Part shown: positions 21,176 to 31,444 of the stretch, piece by piece
How the letters are laid out: every line of letters begins with the position of its first letter
Position numbering within the stretch: position 1 is the first letter of the stretch
DNA from: Triparma columacea
Taxonomy: Eukaryota; Sar; Bolidophyceae; Parmales; Triparmaceae
NCBI GenBank assembly: GCA_030267965.1
Contig: BRYA01000083.1
Location: 1-58,638, forward strand
Length of the DNA stretch: 58,638 bases
Direction of reading: 5' to 3'
The notes under the pieces: model-generated
What the model was told of the DNA's origin: nothing
Database searches by the model: none
The model's input: only the letters and a program-made list of their open reading frames with translations
Program-made: the position numbers and the translations under genes

Positions 21176-21873
21176 TTAGCTATGGTGCGCCTTGACAAAC
21201 GCAACCACGCGCTCATCGGTGACCCCGCTGTCCCCAAGAAAGTCACCAATTAAATTCTGGGCCTTCTTGCATCGAGCAACGACATCCTCAACCTCACTCT
21301 TGCTACCTGTGCCAGTATCAATCACATCCTTAATGGATATAATCGTGCTGGTAGCAAGCTTGATCTTACCAACCCGCATGTCATCCTCTGCATTCTCCTT
21401 GACAGTCTTGGAGATGAAGTTTCGAGCATAATTAAGGTAGAACTTGGGATCACGGGCAAACTGAGCCAAAGAGTTCGAGGCGGCACCCCATTGGGAAGGA
21501 TCGGCGAGCTGCGTGGAGAGCTTGTCGAGGGAAACACCCAACTGAGCAATGCCCTTGAGGTCCTCAACCCTCGGGACGTAGTCGGCAGCAAAAGCAGGAG
21601 GACTGAGGGTAGCAGCGACTAAGAAGGGGGAAGTTTTGGACATATTGTGAAGTTAGAAAAACGAGCGACAAAACGAACGAACAGAATAAGGGTGGATGGA
21701 GGCCCAAATATCCCGTTGAAGGTCATGATGTGTTATTGTTTTGCCGAGATCTTTGAATTCTTACCAATTCCGCCGACGCTAACTCCAAAAACCTTGCGTG
21801 TTAATACCGGATTGAAAGCATCTACAGAAATAGAGGCAGCTAGGACGATTGCAGCGTAGAGCAGGACCTTCAT
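21176..21873 (-). CDS. Thylakoid-lumen four-helix protein, PsbQ/Psb31-like
   Basis: Exons: 21873-21765 and 21618-21176, giving 183 aa. Exon 1 encodes a signal peptide (MKVLLYAAIVLAASISVDA) with Phe at the predicted +1 position (DA|FNP). This is the 'ASAFAP'-type entry to the complex plastid of heterokonts. The junction yields a second hydrophobic segment ending SPPAFA|AD, a thylakoid transfer signal. The mature part (about 136 aa from ADYVPRVEDLKG) is helical and resembles PsbQ/Psb31-type extrinsic photosystem II subunits; which one is uncertain. The acceptor CTTCTTAG (21619-21620) is supported by phase and by a good branch-point-like TTTTTCTAAC upstream. The in-frame ATG at 21643 lies inside this intron and is not the start. 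Confidence 0.82.
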
Positions 21874-22484
21874 TGGTACGATATCTGTCCCAGAAAAAAA
21901 ATTGCCTATGATTCATGTGGAGATTTTATGTAAATTTTCAATTAAGCGTTTAATTGAAACATTATACCATTTTGAGCATTTTAAAACGTATCCAATGATA
22001 CGATTTATCAGTAGAATAATATGAAAAAAATGAACTTCAATTTGTATATTTAAGAGCTTAATCGTCTTATGAATTTATAATTTTGATACTTATTTGTATA
22101 ATTGAAATATAAAATCCAAATATTGACTTTTTGTTAAATAGTTAATAAATGTCTGACTAAAGTCAACAAGCATTTCAACTTAATTCATGAATATAGTAAA
22201 TGATCACAAATGTTAATATATTGAATTTTGTGAGCACTACTTCGATGGATTATTGATAGTAAAAAAAAATCAAAAAAAAAATCGGGTCTCCTTTATATAT
22301 GGGCCCATTCTCTCTCCCCCTTTCTCCAACTCTTTCTCCCCCCTTCAAATAAACACCCCCCACACACACCCCCCCGCTCTCCCCCCCATCCCCTAATTTC
22401 AAAAGCATTTCTTCTTCCCCGGCTTTTCTTCGGTTTTCCCAAAACACCCCTCCCCTCTCCTCCCACCACCCAAACCTCCCAGTT
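21874..22484. promoter_or_regulatory. AT-rich divergent intergenic region
   Basis: About 610 bases, strongly AT-rich from 21890 to 22265, then C-rich from 22305 to 22470. It separates the lumenal-protein gene (-) from the Cys-rich gene (+) and should hold both promoters. A 'ctttatatatggg' at about 22290 is a TATA candidate for the plus-strand gene. No coding potential. Confidence 0.5.
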
Positions 22485-22961
22485 ATGGACCAGGAAGGCG
22501 CTGACGCCTCCCAGGCCCACGCGGCGAACGACCCCAAATCAGCAGCACCAACAGCAACAGCAGCATCAGCAGCATCAGCAGCACCAACAGCAACAGCAGC
22601 AGCAACTTGCCCAAATTGTAAGGAAACTGTGGCTGATTCTACGAAGCTCATCAATTGTCAGAGCTGCAATTTTACAGAGTGCGGATGTCAGGGGATCATG
22701 CACACTTGTTTTTGCTGCAAGACTGCCATTGCCTGTGATAGTTGTCATTCTGATAATTTTTCGGGGTGCGGCCATTGCAGTGACAACGCCATAGACGAGG
22801 AATATACCTTTTGCAGCAAATGCGTCCCTTGGTGCACAAGCAACGGCGCCTTAATCTGTGGGAACTGTGGTGATGAGCATCTTTTCGAAAGTGAGGGAGG
22901 AGGGATTTATTGCGAAGGCTGCATTGAAGACGTTCGCGAGTGGGGCGAGCCGGCCTATTGA
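22485..22961 (+). CDS. Cys-rich putative zinc-binding protein
   Basis: An intronless 158-aa frame starting at an ATG and not recognised by name. Residues 1-45 are Ala/Thr-rich and low-complexity, encoded by CAG/CAC-type trinucleotide repeats (22540-22605). From residue 46 there are about twenty cysteines in pairs (CPNCKE, CFCCKT, CDSCHS, CGHC, CSKC, CGNCG, CEGC). This pattern suits several zinc-ribbon or knuckle sites. No signal peptide, membrane helix or known domain boundary is obvious. It could be a nucleic-acid-binding or adaptor protein. Confidence 0.7.
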   Translation: MDQEGADASQAHAANDPKSAAPTATAASAASAAPTATAAATCPNCKETVADSTKLINCQSCNFTECGCQGIMHTCFCCKTAIACDSCHSDNFSGCGHCSDNAIDEEYTFCSKCVPWCTSNGALICGNCGDEHLFESEGGGIYCEGCIEDVREWGEPAY

Positions 22962-23360
22962 TGGGGGGAGAAGAAGAAGAATGAAAACTAATAGTTGGAA
23001 GGGAACGATGGAACGAAGCATTTTGTTTTTGTTTTTTTTGGCGTGATTACTCAGTGAGTTACGGCGGCATCAATATGCTTGGGGACTAACTCACCGCTAT
23101 TATCAGTAGATAGTGATGAGAAGCGAAGCGAATGTTAGGGTACCACTGTTGTGGGTTTTAAAAACTGGTCTGGAGACGTCGGGCACATCACCTGACGAAG
23201 GACCGGCTGGTAGAGGAATAGAGTGAATGGAGCGTGACGAGATACTGACTGACGGAGAGAAATGGTACGAAAGAAAATGTTTAATCCCAAACTGAAAATA
23301 AGCCTTCAAAATTGAAAAGCTCAAAAGTCTGCCAAATCCCAAAATAAATTTCTTTCTACC
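22962..23360. other. Intergenic, upstream of CCT5
   Basis: Holds the 3' end of the Cys-rich gene (T-rich run at 23025-23040) and the CCT5 promoter. The phrase 'gagaagcgaagcgaatg' at 23109-23125 resembles the GCTTCGCTC motif found at intron ends elsewhere in the window. No gene seen. Confidence 0.5.
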
Positions 23361-25408
23361 ATGTCTAGTGCGTATATATATAGCCGTAGAAGTCCCCTAA
23401 AATACAACCTTATCTTGACGTTCTCCCCAAATACATCAGCGTACCAGGCATAACATCGCCAAGATGGTCCATAATTTGATTTCGGCAGCGCCCGGGTCTT
23501 CATCGGATGTCCTTTCAAAATGGAGGAATACGACTTTTAACATATCTGTCTTACCTTTCGAGCCCAATAAATTTTCGATGCCCCCCCCGCTCAACCCCCT
23601 CGTCACCCCCCTTTGCTCCACTAACCCCTTCCTTCTTCCCCCCCCCGCACCCCCACTCCGCGAAATTAAAATTTCTCCCCCCCCCATCTTCACCCGCAGT
23701 GGTATACGATGAATACGGCCGCCCCTTCATTATCTTGAAGGAACAGCAGGCCAAGGCTCGCGTCAAGGGACTCGAGGCCCAGAAGTCTAACATTCTCGCC
23801 GCCAAGTCCGTCTCCTCGGTGCTTCGCACCAGTCTCGGGCCCAAGGGCATGGACAAGATGCTCGTTGATCCCGATGGAGATGTCACCATCACCAACGATG
23901 GGGCTACCATCTTGGAGCGCATGGAAGTCCAGCACCAGGTTGCCAAGCTCCTCGTCGAGCTCTCCCAGTCTCAGGACAACGAGATCGGCGATGGAACTAC
24001 CGGAGTTGTCGTCCTCGCCGGAGCTCTCCTCGCCCAGGCCGAGAAGCTCCTTGACAGGGGAATCCACCCCGTTCGTGTTGCCGAGGGATACGAGGCTGCC
24101 TGCAAAGTCGCCCTTGACACCCTTAGCCAGATCGGAGACACCGTCGAGTTCACCAAGGACAATACCGAGCCCCTCGTGACCACCGCCGAGACGACCCTAA
24201 ACTCCAAGATCATCAACGTCAACCGCCGCAAGATGGCTGAGATCGCCGTCAACGCCGTTCTCTCCGTTGCCGACCTCGAACGCAAGGACGTCAACTTCGA
24301 CATGATCAAGATGGAGGGAAAGCCCGGAGGACGCCTCGAGGACACCGAGCTCGTCCAGGGAATCGTCCTTGACAAGGAGATGTCTCACCCCCAGATGGCT
24401 AAGACCGTCAAGGACGTCAAGTGCGCCCTCCTCACCTGCCCCTTCGAGCCCCCAAAGCCTAAGACTAAGCACAAGCTCGACATCACCTCCAAGGATGCGT
24501 ATGACAAGCTCTACGAGCATGAGCAGGCTTATTTCACCAAGATGATCCAGCAGGTCAAGGACAGTGGAGGTGAGAGTGGAGAAAGATGCAAGACATCGCC
24601 GTCATCCGCACACTACTAACACAACCACCACCCCCTCGCCTTGGCTCGCCTTGCTCGCCACCACGCCATCACAGCCAACCTCGTCATCTGCCAGTGGGGA
24701 TTCGACGATGAGGCCAACCACCTCCTCCTCCAGAACAAGCTCCCCGCCATCCGCTGGGTCGGAGGCGTCGAGCTCGAGCTTATCGCCCTTGCCACAGGAG
24801 CCCGCATCATCCCTAGGTTTAGTGAACTCAGTGCCGACAAGCTCGGAACCTGTGGACAAGTCCGCGAGATCGCCTTTGGGACCACCAAGGAAAAGATGGT
24901 CGTCATTGAGGACTGCAAGAACTCCTCCGCCGTCACCTGCGTCGTGAGGGGAGGAAACAAGATGATCGTCGACGAGGCGAAGAGGTCCCTGCACGACGCC
25001 ATGTGCGTGGTGAGGAACTTGGTAAAGGATAACAGGGTCGTCTACGGTGGAGGAAGTGCCGAGATCGCTTGCTCCATGGCCGTCAGCAAGCATGCCGACA
25101 GTGTCATGGGCACCGACCAGTATGCTATTCGTGCCTTCGCTGATGCGCTTGACGACATCCCTCTTGCTCTCGCCGAGAACTGCGGGCTTTCTCCCATTGA
25201 GGAGCTCGCCAACGTCAAATCGAAGCAGCTAGCGGAAAACAATCCTTTCCTCGGTGTTGACTGCAACCAGTCTGGAACTAACAACATGAAGGATCAGGGG
25301 GTGTTCGAAACTCTTATTGGAAAGCAGCAACAGTTGCTTTTGGCCACCCAGGTTGTGAAGATGGTGCTCAAGATCGACGACGTCATCTCCATGGGCAATT
25401 ACCAGTAG
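23361..25408 (+). CDS. CCT5: CCT epsilon, TCP-1 chaperonin subunit 5
   Basis: A subunit of the cytosolic TRiC/CCT ring that folds actin, tubulin and WD40 proteins using ATP. Exons: 23361-23367 (only ATGTCTA is coding), 23700-24569 and 24675-25408, giving 536 aa. Splicing produces [12 protein letters not shown], the conserved CCT5 N-terminus, so the seven-base exon is well supported. Motifs: [37 protein letters not shown] (ATP site), [25 protein letters not shown] and [10 protein letters not shown]. Introns use GTGCGT and GTGAGA donors with C-rich tracts before CAG. Codon use is strongly C-ending, as in RPB3, which fits high expression. It converges with TTC27, with 158 bases between. Confidence 0.97.
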
Positions 25409-25566
25409 ACGAGCAACTGGAGGGGACGCGCGGATTGGGGGGGCTGTTTCGCTATCTAATGTAAACTGCAGTCGGTGGAAATAAAAACTGCTTATACTTC
25501 TTTTGTAGGGATTCCTAAGCGTTCTCACACTACAGTATGTTGGTTTTTTATGAGACTTCCCCAATA

Positions 25567-28500
25567 TTATTCAAGCCCCTTCAGAACCTCCACCAACCTC
25601 TTCCCCTCCTCCCCGTACTTCTCTCCCTCCTTGAATTCGTATTCCTTCTCTAATTTCTTGACGATACCCCTAGCAAAGTACATGGCCTTCGTCCTCCCCT
25701 GCTTGACCTCCTGTTGCCCTCTCCCCCCCCCCTCCTTGCAGTGAATTTCGCATATCCTTGCCGTGAGCCCGCACAGTTTCTCGATCCCCTCGTCGTCCCC
25801 CTTCCCCCAGACGTTAGCGTTGTTGCACCTGTGAACCTTGGTGAGGCAGTCTAGGACCTTTTCGTCCCCCCTCCCCAGCCTCTCGTTGAACTCGGCGTAG
25901 GCCTCCCAGACCCACCCCTCCGTCCTCACGACGCTCGAGATCCTCCCCAGCATCTCCTGCACCCTCTCGCAGGACTTGACCCTGGCCTGGTACTCCCCGT
26001 CCTCCTCCCCCTTCCCCTCCCGAACGCACTTCTCGAGGCCCTTGACGGTCTCGCGAACGAGGGCCTTAACCACCCTCTCGTCCATGTCCGGTATGTCCTT
26101 CATGGTGCTCTTCTGCGTCTTGAAGTCGAGCAGCGTGTGGACCGCCTGCACCGCCTCATCCCACTTCCCGAGGTCCATGCAGCAGTAAAGCTTGTTGATC
26201 CAAACCCTCCAGTTCTGCCTCCTGAACCTCAGGCTCTCGCAGAGCGCCGGGTACGCGCTTTCGGGGTTCTTGTTATGTATGTGTACCGCCGCCACATTCG
26301 CCCACGCGTCGCAGTCATCCGGTACCTGCTGTACCACGAAGCTGAATGCCTTCAGCGCAGTCTTGAACTCCTGCAGCCTCATGCTTACGCTGCCCAGGAG
26401 GAACCACGCGCTCGGGCTCAGGGGCTTGACCCTCGTCGCCACAACCATGCAGTCGTAGCACCTCCTGAAGTCCCCTTTATCGAAACTCATACGACCCATG
26501 GCCGCCATGGCCCTCGCGTACTTCCCCCCGCTTAGCTCCCAGCTCCTCTTATAGCATTCCTCATCATCCGTTATGTCCCCCAGCGCCGCGTACATCCTCG
26601 GCGTCGGTTTAATCTCCAGTTCCCTCCTAACGACTTCCTCCGCTTTGTTCTTCTTCCCCGCGTGTGTGTAGCACTCAACGACCTCGTCCCACAGGTGCAG
26701 TGTCTCGAATATCTCAGCCGCGCTCGTTAGGATGCCCATCTTCGCGTACCTCTCCCCTAGGTCCTTCTTTATCCCCCACCTGGGGGGGTAGACGATCCTG
26801 TGAAGGTTGGAGAGCCGCTCCTCGGCGCCCTTGCTGTCGGTAACGGCCGCCTTGTAGGTGGACTGAGTGATGGTGAGCTTCTGCTCGTGTTGATCGACGA
26901 GGGCCTGGATCTGGAGAACGGCGCGCTGCGGCGGGGGGGGGGGGGGGAGGTTTGAGTTAGTGGGCCATATTCAGGTCGCCCTGGTTTGTTGTTTTGTTTC
27001 CGAAGTTCTCACCTCGCGTCTGTGGTTGCTCTCGCACTCTAGCCAGGCTCTTTCTAGTAGTGCCGTCGAATATATCATCCAGTCGTCGCAGTGTTTAAGT
27101 ACTCTTTCTAGGTAAGGGTGCATTTGGCTCGCCGTCAGCCCGTCTGCAGGGTTCGCATTCTTGACGTCCAGGCAGAGGGAGAGGAGGATTGACTGGTCGA
27201 GCTTGGTTAGGGGAGGGGCCGAGTTGAGGGAAGGGTCGTTGAAGGAGGTGGACTCGAGAAGGGGGTTGTGCTCGTCGTAGGAGTGGGTCTTGGGAACTGC
27301 AAAGGAGGGGATGGGGGTAGAAGCAGGGGGTAGGAGAGAAGGGTATTTTTGAGGTCAGTATATATCGGCTTTCCCCCTTTTTAACGTTCCCTCACCCCCC
27401 TACCACAAACCCGCCACATTATAACCCCGGACTAGAATCGCTCACGCAATAGAAAGTTCGACTTCAACCATGCCGTCTCACGGGCCGTCAGTCTCATTAT
27501 ATCAGATTTTTTTCGTAATTCATCACCGCGATAATAACCAAGGGTTGTTCAAATAATGTGTTCCCCCCCCCCCCCCTCCCCCACAAACATGCACAAACCC
27601 AAGACGATCGTTTACTCACCTTCCTTAGCTACCCCATCCCCTCCTCTTTCCTCCATAACACTCTCCGCAATACAGACCATCTGTGCAATATCCTCTTCCT
27701 GGAATTTAGTTTTCTTCCCCATCCTCCCCGTAACCTCCGCCTTAATTCCCGTCCATTTCTTCGCCAAGTTAAAGAAGGGTTTCCCCATCCTATGCGTTTG
27801 AAAGTACGCGCACGCCAGCCCAACCTCAAGTGCAGTCGACGCTAGCTTGTACCTTGAGCTTGATTCCTTAACTTGAGAGAAGTTATTCTCATCTCCATTA
27901 AACGCGTCGATCCCCTTGCTGATAGCGGTATCACCAGTACATTCCCCTCCCCCCAATTCAACACTCTTCGCAATACCCCCCTCCCCTCCCTCCCCTCCCT
28001 TAATAACAACTTCAATCGCTTTTTCAACTCTACCCCAAACACTAAGGTTAAACGGTGGCGCAGTTGATTTACCTTCATATACGAGAAGCTCACCGTAACA
28101 CCTACCCGATCGTACTATCCATACATTAACCAACCATACACCAGGGTGATGGTTGTCTAACGCGGTTAGGAGGGAGGTTGATATTAAGAAGAAGCCCGGG
28201 TATGACGATACTGGGGTAATTAGATCGCCTGATACTGAGAGCCTGTTCTGTACGTTTGGACCTGATATGTTGTTGGATACTTCGGAGGTTGGGGAGGTGG
28301 ATTTAGAGGCTGTGAGGAGGGCTTTGTAAACTACGTCTTGGGAGATGGCTGGGCCGGTGTAGTTGGACTGGAGGTAGAGGTTGAAGGACGATGATAAGGT
28401 TAGGGCAACGAGGTAGTACCGGAGGGATGGTGTTAGGGAGGATGAGGATTGGGAGGAGGAGGAGGTGGGGGGAGGGTCGTCGATGTACGACTGTACGGAC

Positions 28501-29135
28501 CGAGCGATCGCGTCTGAGGGCCTAATCTCTGTGCTACCTTCCTCGAATACGCAGGCGAGAGTAACGGGGGAGGTAATCAGGACCTCGAGGTAAGAGCCTG
28601 AGAGGTAGAGGTTGTGGAGGTCGGATATTAGGGGGGGGAGGGGGGAATCTAGAGAGGTGGAGGGGAGGGGGGAGGAGAAGTATATGCTATCGAGCAGGGC
28701 TAGGAGGGAGGGGGAAACCACAAAGGTTGGGGAGGGTTGGATGGGGGGGGGGGGAGAGGGGGGGGAAACTTCAGAGGGAGAGATGGGGGCGGAAGAGTAG
28801 ATGGATGGAAGGGGGGGTAAGGTAGCTGGTGTTTGTGAAGGTAGTGTTTTGGTGGTGGTGTTTGTGGCAGAGGAAGGGGTTGAGTCAGTTGTGGTTGTGT
28901 TTGAAGTATTAGAAGTGTTCTTGTGAGAATTTGTTGGCGCTTCTGTTGGCGCTTGTGTTGTTGCTTGTGCTGTATTGTTGGCCTTTGCAACAGCCTCTTC
29001 ATCTAAATCGTCATCAACATCGTCTTCAACATTCATGGTAAGTTCTTCCATTCCAAGGCCCATGAATCCTTCAATGTCACTATCAGTGTCAGAATCATCG
29101 TATTTATCGTGTTTATCGTGTTTATCATTCGACAT
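25567..29135 (-). CDS. TTC27: TTC27-like tetratricopeptide protein
   Basis: TTC27 (yeast Emw1) is an essential, conserved TPR protein linked to snRNP biogenesis and cell-wall phenotypes. Exons: 29135-27620, 27296-27013 and 26925-25567, giving 1,052 aa, with phases that join exactly. Residues 1-130 are acidic and Ser/Thr/Pro-rich. The family N-terminal half follows (LQSNYTGP, EVGLACAYFQ, GRMGKKTKFQEED). The C-terminal TPR half shows HCDDWMIYSTALLERAWLE, LHLWDEVVECYTHAGKKNKA, CDAWANVAAVHI and NWRVWINKLYCCMDLG. It is longer than animal TTC27 because of low-complexity inserts. Both introns carry long poly-C (poly-G on the plus strand) tracts near 26932-26948 and 27563-27577. Confidence 0.93.
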
Positions 29136-29592
29136 GTTTTTTGAGGTGTGTATGGTGCTAGGTAGAGGGCGTTTGTGCTTGGCAGAGGGTGTTTGTAGGG
29201 TGCTTCTGGGGTCCTTTAGTTTGCCTTTGAGGAGAGTGTATTTGGTATCCTATTATAGCGCCTTATAGACTATTAGAAAGTATTATAACGCCTTATGGGC
29301 CCTAACTATCCACTAACTATCCCTATAAAAGCCTTTAATAGTCTACAATGAGTCTAAAGTGGGCTTTCTCTCCACGGGTTGTAGTGGATGGCTTGTGGAC
29401 GGCGTGAGAAAATTGATGTTACAAACACTTTACGACTATGAAAAGTTGATAATATGGATACGAGCGACACTACGTCAATGAATGAGATGAATTTACGTCA
29501 AATTAGCGTGTTTAATGAGGTTTGTTTGTGTCCAAATTCTATGGCCTTTCTTTGGCCTTCCAGATTCCCCAGTATGTCTACTTCTTGGCTTC
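29136..29592. other. Intergenic with short AT repeats
   Basis: Promoter side of TTC27 and 3' side of the coiled-coil gene. It contains repeated phrases such as 'tattatagcgccttat' and 'agtattataacgccttat' (29250-29300) and 'actatccctataaaagcc' (29309-29335). No supported gene; a small open frame from 29454 has no similarity or codon signal. Confidence 0.45.
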
Positions 29593-30021
29593 TTAAATCC
29601 AGTTTTCTTCCTGACTTGTCCCCTGATCTCTCGCCTCAATGGCCTGAATTCTACCTTCTAACATCTTAATTCTCTCGTGATCTGCAGCTACACTTGCGGA
29701 AAGTGCTGAAAATGCTGAAAAAGAGACCTCATTTTCCTCTTTTTTTGAGGTGACTTTGGGCCCTCCCTCGGTTGGCGCAGTAAATTTCCCCCCCAACAGC
29801 GTCTTAATGGCCTCAATTTTAGCTGTTTGCTCGTCAATTTGCTGGTGAAGTGAAGCTAGACTAGCTAGTTCTGCTGCCACTAGTGAAAGGACATCGGAGG
29901 GAGTTCCTGGTTTAGCTGTTTCCACGAGCTTCGACGGAATTAAAGCGTGCTCAGGGTTGGCGTCAGAGTCGCCATTGACCGCCACTTTGCCCTTTTTTTC
30001 ATCTTTATGGTCTTCTGACAT
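29593..30021 (-). CDS. Small coiled-coil protein, unknown function
   Basis: An intronless 142-aa frame with an ATG start. The N-terminus is Lys/Asp-rich. Two helical segments show heptad-like spacing: about residues 42-75 (VLSLVAAELASLASLHQQID...) and 100-130 (LSASVAADHERIKMLEGRIQ). There are no cysteines, signal peptide or membrane helix. Its ATG is only 75 bases from that of RimM on the other strand. I do not recognise a family. It may be a subunit of a larger coiled-coil assembly, which is speculation. Confidence 0.6.
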   Translation of the reverse strand: MSEDHKDEKKGKVAVNGDSDANPEHALIPSKLVETAKPGTPSDVLSLVAAELASLASLHQQIDEQTAKIEAIKTLLGGKFTAPTEGGPKVTSKKEENEVSFSAFSALSASVAADHERIKMLEGRIQAIEARDQGTSQEENWI

Positions 30022-30096
30022 GAGGGGAAGGATATTTTTGTTTGGCTTCTTTTCTCCCCTTTTCTCTGGCCTCTGGCTTTTCTGGCCATATTTTCC
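30022..30096. promoter_or_regulatory. 75-base divergent promoter
   Basis: The region between two start codons facing away from each other (coiled-coil protein -, RimM +). It is T/C-rich. With UTRs included, the transcription units probably overlap. Confidence 0.5.
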
Positions 30097-31383
30097 ATGT
30101 TTCTACTCAATTTCACCCTGTTATGCGCCTATTTCACCTCAATTAATGGATTATATACACCATATAATACATATAGCGACATCTCTAGCGTATTAGGTTT
30201 AAATAGGCCTATTAGTAGGCTAACTACAAGGCAACTACAAAAACAATCACCGAGAAGTGAGGGGATTATTTACTCAAATAAGAACAACGCGATAGATATG
30301 AGTGACATTCCCGATGATACTCCAAATGATGATACTCCCAATAAGACTGGCAACTCCAAAAGACGTCAAAAAAAGAATAAATACAAACAAGAAAACACAC
30401 CACAAATAGACCCATGGGAACAACTAGTCAAACAAGGTAGAGAAACGCGTATAAAACTAGGCGTTGCAACACCTTACGATATACAAACAAACCCATCAAA
30501 CCCCAACCCATCATCATCCCAAAACAACCCAAATCCCCCCCCCCCACCCCCCCAACTCTCATCCCCCACCCCTATAAATCCCTCCGATCCCTCAACCTTC
30601 GGTTTCCAGCCCATAGGTTACATATCCTCCCCCCACGGCGTCCGTGGTTTCGTCCGTATAAAATCCGAGACGGATTCCCCCTCCTCTCGTTTTCGTGTCG
30701 GTGCTTGGATCGGTATACGTAAACCCGGTCGTCGTTATCCCCGTGAAGTCTTAATCGCGGAAAGCACAGGTAAAGGAGGGAAGGTTAAAGGATCGCAGGG
30801 GGGGAGTTATGTTGTTAGACTAAGGGGATGTGAGGGGAGGGAGGACGCGGAGGGATTGAAGGGGTGTGAGGTCTTTGTTAGGGATGAGTTTTGTAAGGTA
30901 CAAGATAAGGAAGAAAAGGAGGAGGTGGAGGAGGTGGGGGAGGAGGTGGAAGAGATGGCGGAAGGGAAGATTGAAGAGGAGGGATGGAGCGTAAGGGAAC
31001 TAGTGGGTATGGAAGTTAGGGGTGTGGAGGGGGAACCTATAGGGATGGTTATGGGGGTGGTTTTTAGGGAGGTTAAGGTAGGGAGTGATTACCTTGACGT
31101 TAAACTTTCAGAGGAAGCTCTAAGGGGACTGGGGGGGGGGGGGGAAGTCGAAGATGACAACGACGAAGAGTTTGATGGAGATGAAGAGGAGGAGGGACAG
31201 GGGGAGGTCACGAAGGCGGGGGAATGGAGACTTCTGGTACCACTGGTACCGGAGATATGCAAGGAGGTTGACGTTGCGGATAATATTGTCAAGGCTAACT
31301 TACCTAACGGGATGTTGGAATGCAGGTACTGGAAGGAGGAAAAGGTTAAAATTCGAGGTCTCTTACCTCCCGGTGCCGAGTAA
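30097..31383 (+). CDS. rimM: RimM-type ribosome maturation factor, probably plastid
   Basis: RimM binds ribosomal protein S19 and assists maturation of the small-subunit 3' domain. Single exon, 428 aa. Residues 1-19 form a signal peptide (MFLLNFTLLCAYFTSING|LYTP), consistent with entry to a complex plastid. Residues 20-165 are a low-complexity Asn/Pro-rich linker. The RimM N-domain follows (IGYISSPHGVRGFVRIKSET...VRLRGCEGREDAEGLKGCEV), then the PRC-barrel-like part (LVGMEVRGVEGEPIGMVMGV) and the C-terminal motif (KANLPNGMLE). Two acidic inserts (about 270-300 and 350-375) enlarge it relative to bacterial RimM (about 170-180 aa). It converges with the TBC1D23-like gene, with 61 bases between. 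Confidence 0.87.
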   Translation: MFLLNFTLLCAYFTSINGLYTPYNTYSDISSVLGLNRPISRLTTRQLQKQSPRSEGIIYSNKNNAIDMSDIPDDTPNDDTPNKTGNSKRRQKKNKYKQENTPQIDPWEQLVKQGRETRIKLGVATPYDIQTNPSNPNPSSSQNNPNPPPPPPQLSSPTPINPSDPSTFGFQPIGYISSPHGVRGFVRIKSETDSPSSRFRVGAWIGIRKPGRRYPREVLIAESTGKGGKVKGSQGGSYVVRLRGCEGREDAEGLKGCEVFVRDEFCKVQDKEEKEEVEEVGEEVEEMAEGKIEEEGWSVRELVGMEVRGVEGEPIGMVMGVVFREVKVGSDYLDVKLSEEALRGLGGGGEVEDDNDEEFDGDEEEEGQGEVTKAGEWRLLVPLVPEICKEVDVADNIVKANLPNGMLECRYWKEEKVKIRGLLPPGAE

Positions 31384-31444
31384 CGGGTAATTCAGATGTT
31401 GTGAAGAAAACGAGGTTTTCGATAATATTTTTTTCAGGCCTCAT

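Noticed and set aside
21619..21643. ATG at 21643 as the start of the lumenal protein
   Set aside because: It lies inside the intron. The spliced model gives a complete signal peptide and thylakoid signal with matching phase.
29454..29669. Small plus-strand frame starting MDTSDTTSMNEMN
   Set aside because: Overlaps the 3' end of the coiled-coil gene on the other strand, and shows no similarity or splice support.
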